Assembly (NCBI GenBank): GCA_029863385.1
Contig: JAOTVU010000025.1
Span: 1-39,946, forward strand
Origin: Acidimicrobiia bacterium
Lineage (GTDB): Bacteria; Actinomycetota; Acidimicrobiia; Acidimicrobiales; SZUA-35
Reading direction: 5' to 3'
DNA length: 39,946 nucleotides
Part shown: piece after piece, positions 34,311 through 39,946 of the stretch
How positions within the stretch are numbered: the first letter of the stretch is position 1
Layout: the number at the start of each line of letters is the position of its first letter
Made by a program: the position numbers and the translations under genes
The notes under the pieces: model-generated
Databases searched by the model: none
Told to the model about the DNA's origin: nothing
Seen by the model: only the letters and a program-made list of their open reading frames with translations

Positions 34311-37300
34311 GTGAGCTACGACGACGAGGTGCTCGGCGGGTTCAGTCCGGCCGCGGCGGAATGGTTCTCCACCACGTTTCCGGAGCCGACAGCGCCGCAG
34401 GTCAAGGGGTGGCCGGTCATAGCCGCCGGCGATCACACCCTGATCCTCGCCCCCACCGGATCGGGCAAGACCCTCACCGCGTTCTTCTGGGGCCTCGACC
34501 AGCTAACCACCAGGCCCAGACCGGACGACACCAACCACCGCACCCGCATCCTCTACATCTCGCCGCTGCGGGCCTTGGCCGTCGACGTCGAGAAGAACCT
34601 GCGAGCCCCGCTGCAGGGTGTGAGGCTGGCCGCACAGCGTCTGGGTGAGCCGTTTCACGAGCCGGCGGTCGCCCTCCGCACCGGGGACACGTCGGCCGAG
34701 GAGCGGCGCAAGCTGGCCAAGGACCCGCCCGACCTGTTGATCACGACCCCGGAATCGTTGTACCTGATGCTCACCTCCCGGATCCGGGAGACGCTGGCCG
34801 GCGTCGAGACCGTCATCATCGATGAGATCCACGCCCTGGCCGCCACCAAGCGGGGCGCCCACCTCGCGTTGAGCCTCGAACGCCTGGAGCGGATCACCGA
34901 TCGCCCACCCCAGCGGATCGGTTTGTCGGCCACCCAGCGTCCGCTGGACGAGATCGCCCGCTTCCTCGGCGGCTACCACGATGGCCGTCCCCGTCCGGTC
35001 ACCATCGTCGACTCCGGGATCACCAAGCAGCTCGACATCGAGGTCATCGTGCCGGTCGAGGACATGGGCCGACTCGGCGAGGTCGTCGAGAAGGGGCCCG
35101 AGGGCCTGCCCGTGTCGGCGCCCGAGGCCGCCACACTGGCGAGACGGTCGATCTGGCCGTCGATGCATCCCCGGCTGCTGGAGCTGGTGCAGGAGAACCA
35201 GTCGACGATCGTGTTCGTGAACGCCCGCCGCCTGGCCGAACGCCTGGCCACCCGGCTCAACGAGCTGGCCATCGACGGCGAGAGCCGGGGGGCGGAGGCC
35301 GAGGGGACGCCGCCCGAGACCAAGCCGGGCCAGGAGTTGGTCCTGGCCCACCACGGATCGCTCAGCCGGGAGCGCCGGCTCGACATCGAGGATCGCCTGA
35401 AGCGGGGAACGCTGAAGGGCCTGGTCGCCACTTCGTCGCTGGAGCTGGGCATCGACATGGGTGCCGTCGACCTGGTGGTCCAGGTCGAGTCGCCCGGGGC
35501 GGTGGCCCGCGGCCTTCAGCGGGCCGGGCGGGCCGGCCACCAGGTCGGCGTGCCCAGCCGGGCCAAGTTCTTCCCCAAACACCGGGCCGACCTGGTCGAG
35601 TCTGCCGTCGTCGTCGACCGGATGCGCCGTGGTCTCATCGAGGAGACCCGCTATCCCCGCAACCCGCTCGACGTCGTGGCCCAACAGATCGTGGCCGCCG
35701 CGGCCATGGACGACTGGCCGGTCGACGATCTCCTCGACATGATCCGGGGCGCCGCCAACTTCGCCGAGATCTCCGACGAGGCCCTGTTCGCCACCCTCGA
35801 TCTCCTGGCCGGACGGTACCCGTCCGACGAATTCGCCGAACTCCGCCCCCGCATCCTGTGGGACCGGGTCGAGCAGGTGATCCGGGCCCGCCCCGGAGCC
35901 CAGCGCCTCGCCGTGACATCCGGTGGCACCATCCCCGACCGCGGGCTCTACGGCGTGTTCCTTCCCGACGGCACCCGGGTCGGTGAGCTCGACGAGGAGA
36001 TGGTGTACGAGTCGCGTCCCGGCGAAACGTTCCTGCTGGGCGCCAGCACCTGGCGGATCGAGGACATCACCCACGAGCGCGTCGTCGTGACCCCGGCCCC
36101 CGGGCAGCCGGGCAAGATGCCGTTCTGGCACGGCGACGGTCCGGGCCGCCCGCTCGAGCTGGGACGGGCGATGGGTGAGTTCATGCGGGAGATCCGGAGG
36201 CTCGATCCGGTCGAAGCCCGGGAGCGGCTCCTCGATCGGCACGGCCTCGACGAGCTGGCCGCGGCGAACCTGTTGCTGTTCCTCGACGAACAGGTCGAGG
36301 CCGCCGGATTCATCCCCGACGACCGGACCATCGTGGTCGAGCGGTTCCGCGACGAGATCGGCGACTGGCGGATCTGCGTGCTCAGCCCGTTCGGTGCCCA
36401 GGTCCACGCCCCGTGGGGGATGGCGCTGCGCAACCGGCTGGCCACCGAGTGGGACTGGGACGTCGAGTTGATGTGGTCCGACGACGGCATCGTCATCCGC
36501 CTCCCCGAAGCAGTCGATCGCCTCCCGGTTGACGAGCTCCTCCTCGATCCTGACGAACTCGACGAGCTGCTGATCTCCCAGCTTCCCCAGACGGCTCTCT
36601 TCGCCTCCCGCTTCCGGGAGTGCGCCGCCCGCGCCCTGCTGCTGCCCCGCCTCCGCCCGGACAAGCGCACGCCGCTGTGGCAGCAACGACAGAAGGCGGC
36701 CGACCTCCTGGCCGTCGCCGCGAAGTACCCGAGCTTCCCCATCCTGCTGGAGGCCAGCCGGGAGTGTGTCAACGACGTGTTCGACGTCCCGGCGCTGCGT
36801 TCGGTCCTGACCGATCTCCGGAGCCGCAAGATCAAGGTCCGCCAGGTCGACACCGACACCGCATCACCGTTCGCCCAGTCGTTGATGTTCGGCTGGATCG
36901 CCCAGTACATGTACGAGGGCGACGCTCCTTTGGCCGAACGTCGGGCGGCTGCCCTGTCACTGGACCGGGACCTGCTGCGGGATCTGCTCGGGGCCGAGGA
37001 GTTGCGGGAGCTGCTCGATCCCGAGGTGATCGCCGACCTCCAGGCCGAGCTGCAGCGAACGGCCGAGAAGTGGCGGGCCCGCACGATCGATCACGTCGAG
37101 GATCTGCTGCGCTGGCTCGGTCCGCTCACGATGACCGACCTCGACCTCCGGACCGACGCCATCGACCCTGTTGAGGCCGTCGAGCAGCTCCGCGCGGAAC
37201 GTCGGATCATCGACGTGGTCGTGGCCGGTGAGCCGATGGTCGCCGCACCCGATGACGCATCCCGCCTGCGCGACGCCCTTGGAGTGGCGCTACCTCCCGG

Positions 37301-38900
37301 TTTGCCGGCGGCGTTCACCGACTCGGTCGCCGACCCGACGGGCGACCTCGTGTCCCGCTACGCCCGTACGAACGGCCCGTTTCTCGTCAACGAGCTGGTC
37401 GACCGGGTCGGCCTCGACCTCGATCGGGCGACCGATTCACTCCTGGCCCTGGAACGTGAGGGGCGGGTGGTGCGTGGCGAGTTCCGTCCCGACGGCCACG
37501 AGCGGGAGTGGTGCCACGTCGAGGTACTGCGAACCCTGCGGCGACGATCGCTGGCCGCCCTCCGTAGGGAGGTCGAACCGGTCGAACAGGACGTGCTCGC
37601 CCGGTTCCTGCCCGACTGGCAACACGTCGGAACCCGACGGCGGGGTGTCGAGGCCCTGGCCGAGGTCATCACCACGTTGCAGGGGGCGGCGCTACCGGCC
37701 TCCACGCTGGAAAACGACATTCTGCCCGCCCGCATGGGCAGCTACGAACCCTCCGAGCTGGACACACTGCTCACGGCCGGTGAACTGGTCTGGGTCGGAG
37801 CGGGCGGGATCGGTGTCGGCGACGGCCGCCTCCGGCTCGTCTGGCGGGATCAGGTTCCGCTGCTGGTACCCGACCCGTCCGCCGCCGACGACGAGGACCG
37901 CCCCAACGACCCGATTCACAAGGCCCTGCGCGACGGGCTGGACCGGTCCGGCGCCTCGTTCTGGTCGGACCTGGTGGCCATGGCCCAGACCGCCGGTTGC
38001 GACTACGACGACCAGTCGGTCCTGGCCGGCCTCTGGGATCTGGTATGGGCCGGCGAGGTCACCAACGACTCGTTCACCGCCCTGCGGTCGTTGCTGGCGG
38101 GGGCGACCCCGTCGACTCCGAACCGGCGCAAGGCCAAGAGGGGCGCCCGTCGCGGGCCAACCCGTCCCAACCTGCGGGCCCTGTCCCGGCTCGGCCCGCC
38201 TTCGGCCACGGGGCGATGGTCGCTCGTCCAGCCGTTGCTTGCGCCGCGGGCGTCGGCCACCGAACGGGCAACCACACGAGCACTGCAGCTACTGGAACGC
38301 TACGGGGTTCTCACCCGCGAGATGGCACTGGCCGAGGGGGCCGACGGCGGCTTCGCCGGCGTGTATCCGATTCTCAAGGAACTGGAGGATCGGGGTCAGG
38401 TTCGTCGAGGCTATTTCGTGTCGGGTCTGGGAGCAGCACAGTTTGCGCTCCCGGGTGCCGTCGATCGCCTCCGCGATCATCGCCCCACCGAACTCGGCGG
38501 GACGGACCACCACGACCAGGACGTCGGTGAAGACCTTGTCGTCCTCGCCGCCGTCGACCCGGCCCAGCCCTACGGGGCGGCGCTGCCGTGGCCGGAAACC
38601 CCCGGTCGGCCGGCCCGTGCCGTCGGCGCCTACGTGGTACTGAACCGAGGTCGCCCGCTCGTGTATCTCGAGCGCGGCGGGAAGAGCCTCGTCACCTTCC
38701 CGTCGATCGACGGTCCGACGGCCACCGACGACGGCCGTTGGGTCACGGCCCTCAAACGGCTCGTCGATGAGGGACGTCTGCCGTCTCTGATGATCGGCAA
38801 GGTGAACGGAGCACTGATACTGGAGGAGCCGCTGATCAAGGACACCTTGTTGAGCGGCGGTTTCTCCGACGGCTATCGGGGCCCGGTCTACCGGCGTTGA
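34311..38900 (+). CDS. lhr: Lhr-type ATP-dependent DNA/RNA helicase
   Basis: A 1529-residue superfamily 2 helicase, the full size of actinobacterial and E. coli Lhr. Walker A is APTGSGKT (47-54) and motif II is DEIH (171-174). The second RecA domain shows TIVFVNARRLAERLATRLNEL, TSSLELGIDMG and QRAGRAGHQVG. The winged-helix and Lhr core domains follow, then the long Lhr C-terminal domain with its tandem winged-helix fold. Lhr is a 3'-5' translocase implicated in DNA repair. GTG 34311 is chosen just before the conserved N-terminus. It is intact, with no frame disruption. It is convergent with pgi, with only 13 bases between the stops. Confidence 0.95.
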   Translation: MSYDDEVLGGFSPAAAEWFSTTFPEPTAPQVKGWPVIAAGDHTLILAPTGSGKTLTAFFWGLDQLTTRPRPDDTNHRTRILYISPLRALAVDVEKNLRAPLQGVRLAAQRLGEPFHEPAVALRTGDTSAEERRKLAKDPPDLLITTPESLYLMLTSRIRETLAGVETVIIDEIHALAATKRGAHLALSLERLERITDRPPQRIGLSATQRPLDEIARFLGGYHDGRPRPVTIVDSGITKQLDIEVIVPVEDMGRLGEVVEKGPEGLPVSAPEAATLARRSIWPSMHPRLLELVQENQSTIVFVNARRLAERLATRLNELAIDGESRGAEAEGTPPETKPGQELVLAHHGSLSRERRLDIEDRLKRGTLKGLVATSSLELGIDMGAVDLVVQVESPGAVARGLQRAGRAGHQVGVPSRAKFFPKHRADLVESAVVVDRMRRGLIEETRYPRNPLDVVAQQIVAAAAMDDWPVDDLLDMIRGAANFAEISDEALFATLDLLAGRYPSDEFAELRPRILWDRVEQVIRARPGAQRLAVTSGGTIPDRGLYGVFLPDGTRVGELDEEMVYESRPGETFLLGASTWRIEDITHERVVVTPAPGQPGKMPFWHGDGPGRPLELGRAMGEFMREIRRLDPVEARERLLDRHGLDELAAANLLLFLDEQVEAAGFIPDDRTIVVERFRDEIGDWRICVLSPFGAQVHAPWGMALRNRLATEWDWDVELMWSDDGIVIRLPEAVDRLPVDELLLDPDELDELLISQLPQTALFASRFRECAARALLLPRLRPDKRTPLWQQRQKAADLLAVAAKYPSFPILLEASRECVNDVFDVPALRSVLTDLRSRKIKVRQVDTDTASPFAQSLMFGWIAQYMYEGDAPLAERRAAALSLDRDLLRDLLGAEELRELLDPEVIADLQAELQRTAEKWRARTIDHVEDLLRWLGPLTMTDLDLRTDAIDPVEAVEQLRAERRIIDVVVAGEPMVAAPDDASRLRDALGVALPPGLPAAFTDSVADPTGDLVSRYARTNGPFLVNELVDRVGLDLDRATDSLLALEREGRVVRGEFRPDGHEREWCHVEVLRTLRRRSLAALRREVEPVEQDVLARFLPDWQHVGTRRRGVEALAEVITTLQGAALPASTLENDILPARMGSYEPSELDTLLTAGELVWVGAGGIGVGDGRLRLVWRDQVPLLVPDPSAADDEDRPNDPIHKALRDGLDRSGASFWSDLVAMAQTAGCDYDDQSVLAGLWDLVWAGEVTNDSFTALRSLLAGATPSTPNRRKAKRGARRGPTRPNLRALSRLGPPSATGRWSLVQPLLAPRASATERATTRALQLLERYGVLTREMALAEGADGGFAGVYPILKELEDRGQVRRGYFVSGLGAAQFALPGAVDRLRDHRPTELGGTDHHDQDVGEDLVVLAAVDPAQPYGAALPWPETPGRPARAVGAYVVLNRGRPLVYLERGGKSLVTFPSIDGPTATDDGRWVTALKRLVDEGRLPSLMIGKVNGALILEEPLIKDTLLSGGFSDGYRGPVYRR

Positions 38901-38913
38901 TCCCAGCGTCGGC

Positions 38914-39945
38914 TCAGGTCGCTCGGCGCCGAGCCCGGTACCAGGTGATCAGGTCGTTGGTCGACGAGTCGTGATCGAGGTCGGCGTCGGAGGTGAGCTC
39001 CGGTTCGATCGAGGTGGCCAGCACCTTGCCGAGCTCCACGCCGAACTGGTCGAACGAGTTGATTCCCCAGACCGCACCCTGGGTGAAGACCTTGTGCTCG
39101 TAGAGCGCGATCAACCGACCCAACGTCGCTGGATCGAGGCGCTCGGCCATGATCGTCGTGGTCGGCCGGTTCCCGGTGAACCGCCGCTGCGGATCCTCGT
39201 GATCCTGGCCAAACGCGAGTGCCTCGGTCTGGGCGAAGAAGTTGGACATCAGGAGGTCGTGGTGGTTGCCGATCGGGTCGGTTGCCTCCGCGAACCCGAT
39301 GAAGTCGGCCGGTATCAGCCGGGTCCCCTGGTGGATGAGCTGATAGAAGGCGTGCTGACCGTTGGTGCCGGGTTCGCCCCAGACGATCGGGCCGGTGTCG
39401 ACCTCGACCGGTCGACCGTGGCGATCAACACCCTTGCCGTTGCTCTCCATGTCGAGCTGCTGGAGGTAGGCGGGGAAGCGCGACAGATGGTCGGAGTAGG
39501 GGAGAACGGCCATCGATTGGGCGTGGTGGAGGTTGCTGTACCAGACACCGATGAGAGCCATCATCACCGGGAGATTCTGATCGAGCGGTGCCTCCTGGAA
39601 GTGACGGTCCATCTCGTGCATTCCGCCCAGGAACGCCCGGAATCCGTACGGACCGATGGCCAGCATCAACGACAGGCCGACCGCTGAGTCGACCGAGTAC
39701 CGCCCACCGACCCAGTCCCAGAAGCCGAACATGTTGGCGGTGTCGATACCGAACTCCTCGACCCGTTCGGCGTTGGTCGACACGGCGACGAAATGACTCG
39801 ACACGGCCTCGGCCCCGAGCGCGTCGGTCAGCCAGGTGCGAGCCGACCGGGCGTTGGTGAGCGTCTCGATGGTGCCGAACGTCTTGGACACGATGACGAA
39901 CAGGGTGGTTGCCGGATCGACGCCCTGGAGGGCCTCGAACAGATC
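38914..39945 (-). CDS. pgi: Glucose-6-phosphate isomerase (N-terminal part outside window)
   Basis: The frame continues past the window edge, so about 200 N-terminal residues of the usual ~550 are missing; 343 residues are visible. PGI interconverts glucose-6-phosphate and fructose-6-phosphate in glycolysis. Visible motifs are [13 protein letters not shown], the signature [22 protein letters not shown] split across the sugar-phosphate site, and [20 protein letters not shown] with the catalytic histidine. [15 protein letters not shown] near the C-terminus carries the conserved lysine. A GTG at 39891 lies inside SKTFGT and is not a real start. Confidence 0.95.
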   Translation of the reverse strand, partial: DLFEALQGVDPATTLFVIVSKTFGTIETLTNARSARTWLTDALGAEAVSSHFVAVSTNAERVEEFGIDTANMFGFWDWVGGRYSVDSAVGLSLMLAIGPYGFRAFLGGMHEMDRHFQEAPLDQNLPVMMALIGVWYSNLHHAQSMAVLPYSDHLSRFPAYLQQLDMESNGKGVDRHGRPVEVDTGPIVWGEPGTNGQHAFYQLIHQGTRLIPADFIGFAEATDPIGNHHDLLMSNFFAQTEALAFGQDHEDPQRRFTGNRPTTTIMAERLDPATLGRLIALYEHKVFTQGAVWGINSFDQFGVELGKVLATSIEPELTSDADLDHDSSTNDLITWYRARRRAT

Positions 39946-39946
39946 G

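Noticed and set aside
34503-36686. A 727-codon minus-strand frame inside lhr.
   Set aside because: It lies opposite the helicase domains. Its translation is low-complexity and lacks recognisable motifs.

Overview
The window is G+C-rich, nearly saturated with protein-coding genes, and uses many GTG/TTG starts. The genes include an F420-type (LLM) oxidoreductase, an MmyB-type XRE regulator, a full-length Lhr helicase, DUF2510 and DUF6687-like proteins, and possible leaderless promoters. This points to a free-living actinobacterium, most likely an Acidimicrobiia-type lineage; that placement is an inference from gene style, not a phylogeny. I see no tRNA, rRNA, insertion sequence, prophage or CRISPR array.

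Layout. 1-1.9 kb: the end of an epoxide hydrolase and a DUF2510 membrane protein. 1.96-6.9 kb (minus strand): a compact amino-acid run kbl-tdh-DinB-azlC-azlD-branched-chain amino acid dehydrogenase. It would convert threonine to glycine and both export and deaminate branched-chain amino acids. 7.0-7.6 kb: a 5' remnant of a copper-type P-ATPase. 7.6-11.9 kb: a divergent cluster centred on an IclR regulator. A gamma-butyrobetaine-dioxygenase-like enzyme overlaps a beta-keto acid cleavage enzyme (BKACE, DUF849) on one strand, and a trimethyllysine-dioxygenase-like enzyme follows iclR on the other. The best reading is a carnitine-type (trimethylammonium) pathway. 11.8-15.1 kb: a membrane protein of unknown function, an amidase and a VOC-domain protein.

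15.1-16.3 kb: a structured leader that matches the yybP-ykoY (manganese) riboswitch layout precedes a site-2 protease. 16.3-19.1 kb (minus strand): a four-gene operon for a small secreted protein, a 67-residue lipoprotein, an OmpR-type response regulator and its histidine kinase, with a PhoB-box-like direct repeat upstream. 19.2-26.8 kb: a gamma-glutamyl/5-oxoproline group, namely a fused 5-oxoprolinase, an isopenicillin-N-synthase-like oxygenase, gamma-glutamyltransferase and a class V aminotransferase. 26.8-29.7 kb: two regulator modules, each with a clear palindromic operator (MmyB-type XRE with a small membrane protein; TetR with a fatty-acid-hydroxylase-like enzyme). 29.7-33.1 kb: a stand-alone HyuA-type protein, a PGPGW-like membrane protein and an LLM oxidoreductase. 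33.2-39.9 kb: a DUF6687-like protein, Lhr helicase and the C-terminal part of phosphoglucose isomerase.

The parts most worth following up are the riboswitch-like leader on a site-2 protease gene, the two-dioxygenase plus BKACE cluster, and the two-component operon with its own secreted and lipoprotein partners. No intergenic stretch exceeds about 220 bases.
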